Assembly: GCF_042682745.1 (NCBI RefSeq)
Contig: NZ_JBHUIO010000005.1
Span: 868,001-932,000 of the forward strand
DNA from: Tumebacillus_A lipolyticus
GTDB taxonomy: Bacteria; Bacillota; Bacilli; Tumebacillales; Tumebacillaceae
Direction of reading: 5' to 3'
Length of the DNA stretch: 64,000 bases
The position numbers were made by a program, and so were the translations under genes. Below the pieces are notes generated by a model, which had not been told where the DNA came from, made no database searches, and saw only the letters and a program-made list of their open reading frames with translations. Positions 1 through 9,178 of this stretch are shown one piece after another (the stretch's first letter is position 1; each line of letters starts with the position of its first letter).

Positions 1-641
1 CACATCTGCGCGATCATCTGCGCGCCTTGTGCGACGTTGGTCACGCCGGTCACGCCGTAGAGGAACGACATGCCGTACAGAGCGAACGCCGTCGCGATCG
101 AACCGGTGATCAAATATTTCATCGCACCCTCGCCGCCCTTAGCGTTGTCGCGACGAATCGCGATCAGGACGTAAGAGGCGATCGACAGCAGTTCCAGACC
201 GACGAACAGGGTGATCAGGTCGTACGCGGACGACATGACCATCGCGCCGACCGTCGCGAAGATCAGCAGGTAGCTGTATTCGGCCACCTTCACTCGCGGG
301 TTGTGACGGAAGAAGTCGATCGACATCAGCAGGGTGAACATCGTTCCCAAGATGAAGATCACCTTGAACACGTTGCCGAAATCGTCGAGCACGTAGAGCA
401 TGTTGGACAGCTCTTTCAGCCCGCCGTCGGCAACCACGCCGAAGTTGCGAATCACGAAGCCGAGCGCCACCAGCAGGCCGGCCACCCCGAGCCACGGCGA
501 GATGCGGCGCGAAGTTTCTTTGGAGACAAACAGGTCGAACAATAGCATCCCGAAGCCGAGCAGGGCGAGGATGATCTCAGGAGCCATCACTTCCCAGACC
601 CCGGAGAAGCTGAGCGTTGTAAACGTTTGTGCCGAAATCAT
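1..641 (-). CDS. nuoN: NADH-quinone oxidoreductase subunit N (partial, C-terminus off window)
   Basis: Antiporter-like membrane subunit of respiratory complex I, one of the three proton-pumping modules of the membrane arm. Reading from the ATG at 641, which is preceded by a G-rich Shine-Dalgarno, gives a hydrophobic protein starting MISAQTFTTLSFSGVWEVM with a family-typical segment (LFVGLELLSIASYVLIAIRR) near residue 145. The frame stays open to the window edge, so only about the first 213 residues are present. It starts 3 bp after the nuoM stop and is the last visible gene of the nuo operon. The identity is clear from sequence and position. Confidence 0.93.
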   Translation of the reverse strand, partial: MISAQTFTTLSFSGVWEVMAPEIILALLGFGMLLFDLFVSKETSRRISPWLGVAGLLVALGFVIRNFGVVADGGLKELSNMLYVLDDFGNVFKVIFILGTMFTLLMSIDFFRHNPRVKVAEYSYLLIFATVGAMVMSSAYDLITLFVGLELLSIASYVLIAIRRDNAKGGEGAMKYLITGSIATAFALYGMSFLYGVTGVTNVAQGAQMIAQM

Positions 642-644
642 GTG

Positions 645-2165
645 CTACCCCCCTATCCTGCTGACAAAAGTTTGGATCGAAGGGTTCACCAGGTCAGCAA
701 GGATTTGCGGGTAGACCCCGATCAAGATGATCAGCGCGAGCAGGACGACCGCCGGAACGTACTCGACAGCACGAGCGTCTGACACGCCTTCCAACTGCGC
801 GGTCGTCGGGCCATAGGTGGTGCGCTGCATCGCCCACAGCAGGTAGACAGCAGCCAAGATGATCCCGAGCGCACCGAAGACCGAGAGCACCGGGAAGGCG
901 GCAAACGAGCCCATAAACGCCAAGATCTCGGAGATAAATCCGCTCATGCCCGGCAGTCCGAGCGACCCGAGCGCCGCCGCCAGCAGGAAGCCGGCCAGCA
1001 CGGGCATCGGCTTGGACAGACCGCCGAGGCCGGCGATCATCGTCGTGCCCGTCCGCTCTTTGATCGCTCCGATCAGGAAGAACAGCAGCGCGGACAGCAG
1101 ACCGGAGGAGATCGTCATGAAGAGACCGCCTTGGATGCCCGCTTGGTTCATCGCCGCCACCCCGAGCAGGACGATCCCCATGTGGGAGATCGCGGAGAAG
1201 GCGAGCAGTCGACGCCAATCTTTCTGCACCATCGCGATCAGAGCGGCATAGACGATGTTGATCACGCCGAGGACGGCGATCAGGATCGCATAGTGCTTGA
1301 TCGAGTCGGGCAGGATGCCGACCGCGATGCGGAACAGCACGTATGCGCCGATCTTCATCACCACGCCGCCGACGATCATCGAGACGGCAGACGGCGCCTG
1401 CTCATGCGTATCTGGCAGCCAGGTATGGAACGGGAAGAACGCTTCCTCGATCAGGATGGCCAGCAGCAGCACCAGGAAGATGCCATTTTTGAACGCGGTG
1501 GTGATGATGTCTGGCGATGCGGTGGCAAACGCATCGGCGATGGTGAGCATGTTCAGCGAGATCGTGCCGGTCGCAGCTGCCGCTTTGAACGCCAAGCCGA
1601 TGAACGCCACGAGGATGAACGCCGAGCCAAGCCCGCGGTAGACCAGCAGCTTGGAAGCGACGCGACCCTTTTTCTCGCCGCCCCAGATGCCGATCAGGAA
1701 GTACATCGGAATCAGGGTCAGCTCAAGGAACAGGAAGAACAGGAACAGGTCGAGCGCTACGAAGCAGCCGTACAGACCTGTGATCAGAAGCAGAAACCAG
1801 ATGAAATATTCCTTTGTCCGATGCTGAACCTTCCCAGACGCAAGAACCGCGAGGAAGGAGACGATGCCTGTGAGCAGCACGAACGGCATCGACAGACCAT
1901 CGACACCGAGGTCGTAGCCGATGACGAGCGATTTGTCTTGGTAGACGTTCGCGATGTTGATCCACTCAGCAGACTGGGTGAACTGCATGCCTTTCGCGCC
2001 AAAGTCGAAGTTCGCGTAGACGATCCCCGCGAGGAGAACCGACAGGAAGGTCGCGATCAGCGCGATCGCGCGCGCCTGTGAATGGTTGCCGCGCGGAACG
2101 AACCCGATGATCAGAGCGGCCAGCAGCGGGAGGAAAACGATGAGGGTCAACAGGTTGCCCATCAT
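645..2165 (-). CDS. nuoM: NADH-quinone oxidoreductase subunit M
   Basis: Proton-pumping antiporter-like subunit of complex I in the cytoplasmic membrane; 506 residues, the usual NuoM length, hydrophobic throughout. Family landmarks include FFLFLELTLIPMYFLIGIWG (about residues 145-165) with the conserved membrane glutamate, and AFFPFHTWLPDTHEQAP (about 245-260) in the central proton channel region. The start overlaps the end of nuoL by 4 bp (ATGA), indicating translational coupling. Confidence 0.97.
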   Translation of the reverse strand: MMGNLLTLIVFLPLLAALIIGFVPRGNHSQARAIALIATFLSVLLAGIVYANFDFGAKGMQFTQSAEWINIANVYQDKSLVIGYDLGVDGLSMPFVLLTGIVSFLAVLASGKVQHRTKEYFIWFLLLITGLYGCFVALDLFLFFLFLELTLIPMYFLIGIWGGEKKGRVASKLLVYRGLGSAFILVAFIGLAFKAAAATGTISLNMLTIADAFATASPDIITTAFKNGIFLVLLLAILIEEAFFPFHTWLPDTHEQAPSAVSMIVGGVVMKIGAYVLFRIAVGILPDSIKHYAILIAVLGVINIVYAALIAMVQKDWRRLLAFSAISHMGIVLLGVAAMNQAGIQGGLFMTISSGLLSALLFFLIGAIKERTGTTMIAGLGGLSKPMPVLAGFLLAAALGSLGLPGMSGFISEILAFMGSFAAFPVLSVFGALGIILAAVYLLWAMQRTTYGPTTAQLEGVSDARAVEYVPAVVLLALIILIGVYPQILADLVNPSIQTFVSRIGG

Positions 2166-4063
2166 TTCACAACACCTCCCCAGATCAGTGCGCTAGCAAT
2201 CAGCGCACCTGCGCCAAGAATCGTGATCAAGCCGTACGTTTGCACTTGACCGTTCTGGCTGTATTTGAGACCGAGAGCGCCGACGAGCGTCCCTTCACCA
2301 AACAGGTGCACGAGACCGTCGACGATCCATTTGTCGATAAAGTTGAGCGCGTGGCCGATGAAGACGACCGGCTTGACGATCACATAGTGATAGATCTCGT
2401 CAAAGAAGAACTTGTTGTAGGAGAGCAGGTACAGCGGGCGAAGCGCGCCACCGCTCAGCTTCTCCGGGTCGATCGACTTCGACTTGTACATCAGGTAGGC
2501 AAGGCCGATCCCGAGCAGCGCCACGACGGTCGCAAGCGCGCCCAGCCACAGCTCCGGCTCGTAGATGTTGCCGAGCTTCCCGTCATGCGTCATGAAGTGT
2601 TCGAACGCGTAGTCGGTGACCGGCGAGTTGAAGAGACCTGCCGTAAGCGCCATGATCGCCAGCAGCACCAGCGGGATCGTCATCTGCGGACCCGCTTCAT
2701 GCGCATGATCGTACGTTTCCTTGTCACCGCGGAAGCTGCCGGTGAACGTCATGAAGAACACGCGGAAGATGTAGAACGCGGTGCAGAACGCCGCGACCAG
2801 GCCGAGCGCGAACAGCACCATGTTGCCCGATTGGTACGCGCCGAGCAGAATCTCATCTTTCGACCAGAAGCCTGCGAACGGCGGAATCCCAGACAGCGCC
2901 AGCGCCCCGATCAAAAACGTCCAGCCGGTGATCGGGAGCTTTTTCCAAAGTCCCCCCATCTTGCGGATGTCCTGGTTGTGATGGATCGCATGGATGACAG
3001 AACCTGCTGCCAAGAACAGCAGCGCTTTGAAGAAGGCGTGCGTCATCAGGTGGAACACAGATGCCACATAGGCGGACAGGCCGAGCGCCATCACCATGTA
3101 GCCGAGCTGCGACACGGTCGAGTAGGCGACGACGCGCTTGATGTCGTTCTGCGTCAGACCGATCAGCGCAGCCAAGATCGCGGTGACAGCACCGATGATC
3201 GCGATCACCATCAACGCATCTGGAGATGCTTCAAAGATCGGGAATGCGCGAGCGACCAAGTACACGCCCGCCGCAACCATCGTCGCCGCATGGATCAGCG
3301 CGGAGACTGGTGTCGGGCCTTCCATCGCGTCGGGCAACCAGGTGTGCAGCGGGAACTGCGCCGATTTACCGATCGCACCGATGAAGATCAGGATGGCAAC
3401 CAGCGTGATAAACGATTCTGGCGAGATCCAATCGATCGCGAACTGCTTCGCATCGATCGCTTGGAAGATGCCCGAATACTCGAACGTTCCGGTCGCCACG
3501 TACAGGAGCACGATCCCGATGAACAGGCCGAGGTCGCCGATCCGAGTGACGATGAACGCTTTTTTCGCTGCTGCAGCCGCTTCCGGCTTGTAGTACCAGA
3601 ACCCTACGAGCAGGAAGGAGCACAGACCGACCAGCTCCCAGAAGATGAACACTTGCAGGAGGTTCGGCGAGATGACCAGGCCGAGCATCGAGAAGATAAA
3701 CAGGTTTAAATATTGATAAAACACGCTAAAGCGCTCATCTTTGTGCATGTAGCTCTTCGAGAAGAGCAGGACCAGCGTCGAGATGAACGTGACCACCACC
3801 AGCATCATCGCATTGAGCTGCGTCACCTCATAGCCCATCGACAGGTTGACGTCGCCAACGCTTAACCAGTGGAAGATAAACGGTGCGCTCGCACCGTTTG
3901 CATGAACATCAGACAAGATAAAGAGCGACACCGCGAAGCCCGCCAGCGCTGCCAGCACGCTGATCGCAGTGACAATACCCTCTTGCGCCCGCCGACCGAG
4001 CGCGAACAGGAGCAGAAACGCCACCAGCGGGAAGAGGGGAACTAACCAGGCATTTTCGACCAT
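2162..4063 (-). CDS. nuoL: NADH-quinone oxidoreductase subunit L
   Basis: Largest antiporter-like subunit of complex I, 633 residues, at the distal end of the membrane arm. Landmarks are FIFWELVGLCSFLLVGFWYY (about 130-150) and FPLHTWLPDAMEGPTPVSAL (about 240-260), the conserved lysine and histidine-containing channel segments, followed by a long C-terminal membrane extension with the lateral helix typical of NuoL. It lies 36 bp downstream of nuoK and overlaps nuoM by 4 bp. A long open frame runs antisense to it and is a shadow of GC-rich codon usage. Confidence 0.97.
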   Translation of the reverse strand: MVENAWLVPLFPLVAFLLLFALGRRAQEGIVTAISVLAALAGFAVSLFILSDVHANGASAPFIFHWLSVGDVNLSMGYEVTQLNAMMLVVVTFISTLVLLFSKSYMHKDERFSVFYQYLNLFIFSMLGLVISPNLLQVFIFWELVGLCSFLLVGFWYYKPEAAAAAKKAFIVTRIGDLGLFIGIVLLYVATGTFEYSGIFQAIDAKQFAIDWISPESFITLVAILIFIGAIGKSAQFPLHTWLPDAMEGPTPVSALIHAATMVAAGVYLVARAFPIFEASPDALMVIAIIGAVTAILAALIGLTQNDIKRVVAYSTVSQLGYMVMALGLSAYVASVFHLMTHAFFKALLFLAAGSVIHAIHHNQDIRKMGGLWKKLPITGWTFLIGALALSGIPPFAGFWSKDEILLGAYQSGNMVLFALGLVAAFCTAFYIFRVFFMTFTGSFRGDKETYDHAHEAGPQMTIPLVLLAIMALTAGLFNSPVTDYAFEHFMTHDGKLGNIYEPELWLGALATVVALLGIGLAYLMYKSKSIDPEKLSGGALRPLYLLSYNKFFFDEIYHYVIVKPVVFIGHALNFIDKWIVDGLVHLFGEGTLVGALGLKYSQNGQVQTYGLITILGAGALIASALIWGGVVK

Positions 4064-4099
4064 AAGATCACCTTTCTCCGTAGTTCTATGAACCCCGAA

Positions 4100-4408
4100 T
4101 TACCATTTCATGAGGTCCTGATCCCGAACGTCGCTGGTGTTGCGGTTGCGGTATAACGAGATCAAAATTGCCAGACCCACAGCCAATTCAGCCGCCGCGA
4201 TCGTCATCGCAAAGAGTGTGAAGATTTGACCGTTCATCGACGGCATCAGACCATAGCGTGCGAATGCCAGCAGGTTGATGTTTACCGCATTGAGCATCAG
4301 TTCAACCGATACGAGGACGATGATGATGTTGCGCTTGGTCAAAGCGCCGAACAGTCCGATGCAGAACATGATCGCACCGAGCGTGATAAATTGTTCAACT
4401 GACAGCAT
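4100..4408 (-). CDS. nuoK: NADH-quinone oxidoreductase subunit K
   Basis: Small membrane subunit of complex I (102 residues, three transmembrane helices), part of the proton path next to NuoJ. The family motif region IIIVLVSVELMLNAVNINLL (about 29-48) contains the essential membrane glutamate, and a second glutamate occurs in TIAAAELAVGLAI. It starts 3 bp after nuoJ ends, in the order nuoJ-nuoK-nuoL. Confidence 0.97.
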   Translation of the reverse strand: MLSVEQFITLGAIMFCIGLFGALTKRNIIIVLVSVELMLNAVNINLLAFARYGLMPSMNGQIFTLFAMTIAAAELAVGLAILISLYRNRNTSDVRDQDLMKW

Positions 4409-4411
4409 CGA

Positions 4412-4939
4412 TTACTTCTCCTCCTTGTTCGCAAGAGTAACCGCGCCTACCAGCGCAACGATCAGCACCAGCGAGACCAGTTCGAACGGAATGACGTACT
4501 GGCCAAACAGCGATTCGCCGATCAGCTTGACGTTGTCCTGACCTTCCCACGGGGAGTCGGTCGCACTCGGCCAGCGCAGCCCAGCAAACTTGGTCACATA
4601 GAGGATGATCGCACCGATGCCGATCGCACCGATCGCCGCCCACACCGGGTGTGCGGTGACCCTTTGCGGCTTCTCCACCTCATCGTGCCGTGTGAGCATG
4701 ATCGCAAACAGCATCATGATCGTAATCGCGCCCGCATAGAGCAGGATTTGGATAAAGGCGAGAAACTCAGCTTCGAGCATGATGTAGATGCCAGCTACCC
4801 CGATGAAGACACCGCCGACAGACAATGCCATGTAGAGGACTTTGCGCAAGGTGAGCATCATCACACCACAGGCGATGACAAACATCGAGATCAGAAAAAA
4901 GGCGATGTTCTGCCCTGTAAATTCAATGCCGGAAAACAT
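4412..4939 (-). CDS. nuoJ: NADH-quinone oxidoreductase subunit J
   Basis: Membrane subunit of complex I, 175 residues with about five transmembrane helices. The conserved LEAEFLAFIQILLYAGAI segment (about 55-73) is diagnostic for NuoJ/ND6. Its ATG overlaps the TAA of nuoI by one base (TAATG), so translation is probably coupled. A charged C-terminus ends ANKEEK. Confidence 0.96.
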   Translation of the reverse strand: MFSGIEFTGQNIAFFLISMFVIACGVMMLTLRKVLYMALSVGGVFIGVAGIYIMLEAEFLAFIQILLYAGAITIMMLFAIMLTRHDEVEKPQRVTAHPVWAAIGAIGIGAIILYVTKFAGLRWPSATDSPWEGQDNVKLIGESLFGQYVIPFELVSLVLIVALVGAVTLANKEEK

Positions 4940-5373
4940 TATTTGTCACCCCCGGCTGAAGCACCATGTTCAAGGATGCCCTCGTCCTTTTTGCGATTGT
5001 CATCGAGCCAGAAGATGTTCTTGTACAGGTCGACGCGGTTGTAAGTCGCAAGCTCAAACGTATCGGTCATCTGAATCGCTTCGGTCGGGCACACTTCGGT
5101 GCAGAGATCGCAGAGGATGCAGATCTCGAAGTTGATATCGTACGTGTCGATATGGAGCTTCTTATCGCCGCCGCGCGAGCCAGAAAGCGAGATGCATGAA
5201 GTCGGACAGACCCGTGCGCACTGGTTGCACACGATGCATTTCTCCGGCGAGAACTTGTGGACACCACGGAAGCGTTCGCCAAAGTCTGGCATCTCATCCG
5301 GATACATCAGGGTGACCTTCTTATGCGTGAGTTGGGCAAAGGTGACTTTCAACCCTTTTAGGAAACCGAACAT
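4939..5373 (-). CDS. nuoI: NADH-quinone oxidoreductase subunit I (two 4Fe-4S clusters)
   Basis: Ferredoxin-like subunit of the complex I connecting module, 144 residues, carrying clusters N6a/N6b that pass electrons towards NuoB. Two motifs are visible: CIVCNQCARVCPTSCI and CILCDLCTEVCPTEAI. The frame is open further upstream, but the start MFGFLKGLKVTF at 5373 has a GGGGTG ribosome binding site and matches the family N-terminus; the upstream extension would lie inside nuoH and looks random. It sits between nuoH and nuoJ. Confidence 0.96.
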   Translation of the reverse strand: MFGFLKGLKVTFAQLTHKKVTLMYPDEMPDFGERFRGVHKFSPEKCIVCNQCARVCPTSCISLSGSRGGDKKLHIDTYDINFEICILCDLCTEVCPTEAIQMTDTFELATYNRVDLYKNIFWLDDNRKKDEGILEHGASAGGDK

Positions 5374-5393
5374 GATTTCACCCCACTTTGTAT

Positions 5394-6395
5394 TTAGATC
5401 AGGTATTTGACGACCGCTGTGATCACCAAGTTCAGCAAGGACAGCGGAATCAGCACTTTCCAGCTGAAGACGAGCAGTTGGTCGGTACGAATACGCGGCA
5501 TGGTAGCCCGCACCCAGAAGAAGAAGAAGATAAACGCCGACACCTTGATCGCAAACCACAGCCAGCCCGGCAGGAACGGCCCTTCCCAACCTCCGAGGAA
5601 CAAGGTGGTGCCGAGCGCAGACATCGCGAACACATACACGTACTCTGCCAGCATGAAGAAAGCGAAGCGGAAGCCGGTGTACTCGGTGAAGTAGCCGCCG
5701 ACCAGCTCAGACTCTGCCTCCGGCAAGTCGAACGGTGTGCGGTTCAGCTCTGCAGTCGCCGAGATGATGAAGATGATAAACCCGAGCGCTTGCGGCACGA
5801 TGTACCAAACGTACGGGAATTGCTTTTGCTGTTCGACGATCTCGACGAGGTTCAAGGAACCTGCCAGCAGCACGACGCCGAGCATCGACATCGCCAGCGG
5901 CACTTCGTAGGAGATCATCTGCGCGGCAGAGCGCATCCCGCCGATCAGCGAGTATTTGTTGTTCGAAGCCCAGCCGCCGAGCACGACGCCCAAGATGCTC
6001 AGCGCCGACAGCGCGATGTAGTACAGCACGCCGACGTTGCTGGCAGCGGTGAAGATGTGCGTCGCGGTGAACGGGATGATCGCCAGCACCATAAACGATG
6101 GGAAGAAGGCGATGATCGGGGCGATCAGGAAGATCGAGCGGTCCGCTTTCGCCGGAACGACGTCCTCTTTGATCAACAGCTTCAAAACGTCTGCCACCGT
6201 CTGGAGCAGACCGAGCGGGCCGACGCGATTCGGGCCGATCCGCCACTGCATCCAGCCGATGACCTTCCGCTCAAAATAGATCGTGTAGGTCACGACCCCG
6301 AGGATGAAGGCGAGAATGATCACAGCGCCGATCACCATGTTCAGGAACGTTGACAGTTCCAGCGGTTTATCCAACCAGGAGAAAAACTCCACCAT
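5394..6395 (-). CDS. nuoH: NADH-quinone oxidoreductase subunit H
   Basis: Membrane subunit that forms the quinone-binding chamber with NuoB and NuoD; 333 residues, about eight transmembrane helices. Landmarks are ERKVIGWMQWRIGPNRVGP (about 45-63) and the acidic loop PFDLPEAESELVGGYFTEY (about 205-223). Its start overlaps the stop of nuoD by one base. Confidence 0.97.
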   Translation of the reverse strand: MVEFFSWLDKPLELSTFLNMVIGAVIILAFILGVVTYTIYFERKVIGWMQWRIGPNRVGPLGLLQTVADVLKLLIKEDVVPAKADRSIFLIAPIIAFFPSFMVLAIIPFTATHIFTAASNVGVLYYIALSALSILGVVLGGWASNNKYSLIGGMRSAAQMISYEVPLAMSMLGVVLLAGSLNLVEIVEQQKQFPYVWYIVPQALGFIIFIISATAELNRTPFDLPEAESELVGGYFTEYTGFRFAFFMLAEYVYVFAMSALGTTLFLGGWEGPFLPGWLWFAIKVSAFIFFFFWVRATMPRIRTDQLLVFSWKVLIPLSLLNLVITAVVKYLI

Positions 6396-7498
6396 TATGC
6401 GTCAACCTCCCCAAGCACGATATCGACCGCACCGAGGACTGCAATCAGGTTGGACATCGTCTGGCCTTCCAAAAGCTTCGGCAAGATCTGCAGGTTGATG
6501 AAGGAGGGACGACGCCATTTCATGCGGTACGGTTTGTCTTTTCCTTCCGACACGATGTACAGGCCGAGTTCGCCGCGAGCGCCTTCGACAGCGGAGTAGT
6601 ATTCACCCGCCGGCACGCGCAGAATCTTCGGAACTTTGCCCATCACCGGGCCATCTGGGATCTGCTGTGCCGCCTGCTCGACGATCTTCATCGATTCGAC
6701 GATCTCGCTCATGTGGCAGACGTAGCGGTCATAGCAGTCGCCCTTCTCGCCGACGATCACATTGAAGTCGAAGCGATCGTAGATCGAGTACGGCTTGTTT
6801 TTGCGCAAGTCCCAGTTGAAGCCGGTCGCGCGCAGGTTGATGCCGGACAGCCCGTAGTTGAGCGCGGTGTCCGCATCGTAGATGCCGACTCCCTTGACGC
6901 GCTCCAAGAAGATCTCGTTGCCGGAGACCAGCTCGTGGAACATGTTCATCTCTTTGCGCAGATGTGCGATAAAATCGAGCACATCCTGCACCCATCCTTC
7001 GGGAGCATCCCATTTCACGCCGCCTACGCGCATGTAGTTGAACGTGAGGCGAGCGCCGGAGATGCGGTTGAACATGTCGATGATCTTCTCGCGGTTTGCA
7101 AACGCATACAAGAAGGGGCTCATCGCGCCCAGGTCGAGCAGATAGGTGCCCAAGAACACCAAGTGTGATGCGATGCGGTTGAGCTCGACGACGATGACGC
7201 GCAGATGCTCTGCACGCTCCGGCACTTGCAGGTCCATCGCCCGCTCCACCGCATTGACGATCGCATGGTTGTTGATCATCGATGCCAGGTAGTCCATGCG
7301 GTCCGTATACGGAATGATCTGCGTATATTGCAGGTCTTCTGCCAACTTTTCAGTCCCGCGGTGCAGGTAGCCGACCACCGGTTCTACATCCCGGATGATC
7401 TCGCCGTCCACCTTGACCACAACGCGCAGCACGCCGTGCGTACTAGGGTGCTGAGGACCGATGTTCATCAATAGTTCTTCAGTGCGTATTTCTGCCAT
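6395..7498 (-). CDS. nuoD: NADH-quinone oxidoreductase subunit D
   Basis: Peripheral 49-kDa subunit of complex I (367 residues), which contributes the quinone site and is related to the large subunit of NiFe hydrogenases. The N-terminus contains NIGPQHPSTHGVLR, whose conserved histidine region contacts quinone, and PYTDRMDYLASMINN. It is separate from NuoC, as in Bacilli, rather than fused. The neighbours are nuoC (15 bp upstream) and nuoH. Confidence 0.97.
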   Translation of the reverse strand: MAEIRTEELLMNIGPQHPSTHGVLRVVVKVDGEIIRDVEPVVGYLHRGTEKLAEDLQYTQIIPYTDRMDYLASMINNHAIVNAVERAMDLQVPERAEHLRVIVVELNRIASHLVFLGTYLLDLGAMSPFLYAFANREKIIDMFNRISGARLTFNYMRVGGVKWDAPEGWVQDVLDFIAHLRKEMNMFHELVSGNEIFLERVKGVGIYDADTALNYGLSGINLRATGFNWDLRKNKPYSIYDRFDFNVIVGEKGDCYDRYVCHMSEIVESMKIVEQAAQQIPDGPVMGKVPKILRVPAGEYYSAVEGARGELGLYIVSEGKDKPYRMKWRRPSFINLQILPKLLEGQTMSNLIAVLGAVDIVLGEVDA

Positions 7499-7513
7499 CG
7501 CTTTCCTTTCCCC

Positions 7514-8056
7514 CTAGTCCTTCACAACGTAATCTTTGCGCAGCGGATGACCTTGCCAATGGTCTTCCAACATGATGCGTCTCATATCTGGATGTCCGGT
7601 AAACGGTACGCCGAGCAGGTCGAAGATCTCGCGCTCCTCCCAGTTCACGCCGCTGAACAGATGCGTGACCGACGGGATGCTCGGCTCTTCGCGCCCGGTG
7701 CGCACCTTTACCGCCAAGTCCATGTCGAGCACAAACGAGTGCAGGTAGAGATACACCTCAAAATAACCTTTTGCCATGTGGTCGGTGCCAGCCATCGCTT
7801 CCGGATAGACGAAACCAAGCTCGTCTGTCACCTTCAGGAACTCGACGACGTCTGCCCAGCGTTCGTTTTGGATGACCAGAGTCGGCTGGAATTTGGCCAG
7901 CAGCGCCTCTTCGATCACCTCTTCACCAAACTTGGCGACCACCTTGCTCTTCACCAGCTCCAGCTGTCCGTTCGCCTTTTCGATGCGCGGATCAACAGGC
8001 TCTGGCGTTTCTTCTGTTGCTTTTGTAGCTTCAGGCGCTTTAGTCTCTTCGCTCAT
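7514..8056 (-). CDS. nuoC: NADH-quinone oxidoreductase subunit C
   Basis: Peripheral 30-kDa subunit of complex I, 180 residues. The N-terminal 30 residues are low complexity, rich in Glu, Ala and Pro, and are followed by the conserved core. The family signature WEEREIFDLLGVPFTGHPDM and RIMLEDHWQGHPLRKDY lie near the C-terminus. The start directly abuts the nuoB stop codon. Confidence 0.95.
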   Translation of the reverse strand: MSEETKAPEATKATEETPEPVDPRIEKANGQLELVKSKVVAKFGEEVIEEALLAKFQPTLVIQNERWADVVEFLKVTDELGFVYPEAMAGTDHMAKGYFEVYLYLHSFVLDMDLAVKVRTGREEPSIPSVTHLFSGVNWEEREIFDLLGVPFTGHPDMRRIMLEDHWQGHPLRKDYVVKD

Positions 8057-8602
8057 CTATCGCACCTTCTTTCCTTTGGCTTCCAAACGAATCTTATCCT
8101 GAAGTTTGTTCAGCCCGTAGATCAATGCTGGCGGAGACGGCGGGCAACCCGGGATGTAGACATCGACCGGGATGACTTGGTCTGCACCTTTGACGACCGA
8201 ATAGGCGCGCACATAGGGACCGCCCGCAGTGGCGCAGGAACCCATCGCGACCACCCATTTCGGCTCCGGCATCTGATCGTAGAGGCGCTTCAAGATCGGC
8301 GCCATCTTCTTGGTGATCGTGCCGGCGATGATGATGCAGTCCGCTTGGCGCGGCGATGCGCGGAAGATGATGCCGAAGCGGTCGAGGTCATAGTTGGCAG
8401 CGCCTGTGCCCATCATCTCAATGCCGCAGCAAGCGGTGGCAAAAGTAAGCGGCCACAGCGAGTTGGAGCGCGCCCATCCTTTGATCTGCTCAAGCGTTCC
8501 GACGATGATGCCCGCCTTGGACAGCTCTTTGGACTCCTCTTCTGAAAAGCCCTCAAACTGCATGTAGGCAGGCTGTTGGTTTGTGTCTTTTGTCATTTCC
8601 AT
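8057..8602 (-). CDS. nuoB: NADH-quinone oxidoreductase subunit B (4Fe-4S cluster N2)
   Basis: Subunit that carries the terminal cluster N2 and reduces quinone; 181 residues. The cluster ligands are visible in TFATACCGIEMM (tandem cysteines), MGSCATAGG and PGCPPSPPALIYG. The start overlaps nuoA by about 10 bp; a second in-frame ATG two codons further in (MTKDTNQQP) is an equally possible start. Confidence 0.97.
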   Translation of the reverse strand: MEMTKDTNQQPAYMQFEGFSEEESKELSKAGIIVGTLEQIKGWARSNSLWPLTFATACCGIEMMGTGAANYDLDRFGIIFRASPRQADCIIIAGTITKKMAPILKRLYDQMPEPKWVVAMGSCATAGGPYVRAYSVVKGADQVIPVDVYIPGCPPSPPALIYGLNKLQDKIRLEAKGKKVR

Positions 8603-8961
8603 TCCAACACCTTCTTTTTCCAGGCATAGACCAGACCGATAGCCAACAGTCCGAGGAAGATCAGCATCTCGACCAGACCGAACAGGCCGAGGCTCTCAAA
8701 AGATACTGCCCATGGATACAGGTACATAATTTCGACGTCAAACACCACAAACATAAGTGCAAATAGATAGTAGCGGACGTTATACCGCACGTGTGCTTCA
8801 CCGAATGGTTCAACGCCGGACTCATAGGTCGTCAGCTTCTCCGGCGTCGGGTTTTTCGGACGCAAGAGCGGCCCGAGAATCCACAACGCCCCGATCGGGA
8901 GCAACAAGCCTAAAGCGAGGAACAGGGTGATGAAAACGTAACTGTTCCAAAACGAGACCAT
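8593..8961 (-). CDS. nuoA: NADH-quinone oxidoreductase subunit A
   Basis: Small membrane subunit of complex I (122 residues, three transmembrane helices) and first gene of the operon. The conserved loop KLTTYESGVEPFGEAHVRYN (about 43-62) and the segment FVVFDVEIMYLYPWA with acidic membrane residues identify it. A good sigma-A promoter lies about 47 bp upstream. The visible operon order is A, B, C, D, H, I, J, K, L, M, N, with no nuoE, nuoF or nuoG. Confidence 0.97.
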   Translation of the reverse strand: MVSFWNSYVFITLFLALGLLLPIGALWILGPLLRPKNPTPEKLTTYESGVEPFGEAHVRYNVRYYLFALMFVVFDVEIMYLYPWAVSFESLGLFGLVEMLIFLGLLAIGLVYAWKKKVLEWK

Positions 8962-9007
8962 ACTAGCCCCTCCATCTTCAAAAAGATTTCACAGTTTTGC
9001 CCCCAAC

Positions 9008-9036
9008 ATTATAACAAAGTCGAGAAGCCATGTAAA
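9008..9036 (-). promoter_or_regulatory. sigma-A promoter of the nuo operon
   Basis: On the minus strand, TTTACA (9031-9036) is followed after exactly 17 bp by a perfect TATAAT (9008-9013), about 47 bp upstream of the nuoA start and downstream of the atp terminator. Confidence 0.82.
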
Positions 9037-9138
9037 ACCATGCTTCAAGCGCAAGTACAGGGCAAAAAACAGACTCTCTCATAGCATTTTCCAAATCTGT
9101 CCGTTTTTACTCGACAGAAAATATCAAAGAACAGCAAA

Positions 9139-9163
9139 GCCCCACACATGGATGTGTGGAGCC
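9139..9163 (-). terminator. Intrinsic terminator of the atp operon
   Basis: Inverted repeat CCACACAT/ATGTGTGG with a tight loop, followed on the minus strand by TTTGCTGTTCTTTG, 16 bp after the atpC stop. It separates the atp operon from the nuo promoter. Confidence 0.75.
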
Positions 9164-9178
9164 TGAGCTGTATGGAGT

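Noticed and set aside
2240..3709. 489-codon plus-strand frame inside nuoL
   Set aside because: Antisense shadow of nuoL; the product is rich in Arg, Glu, His and Gln with no domain and no ribosome binding site.
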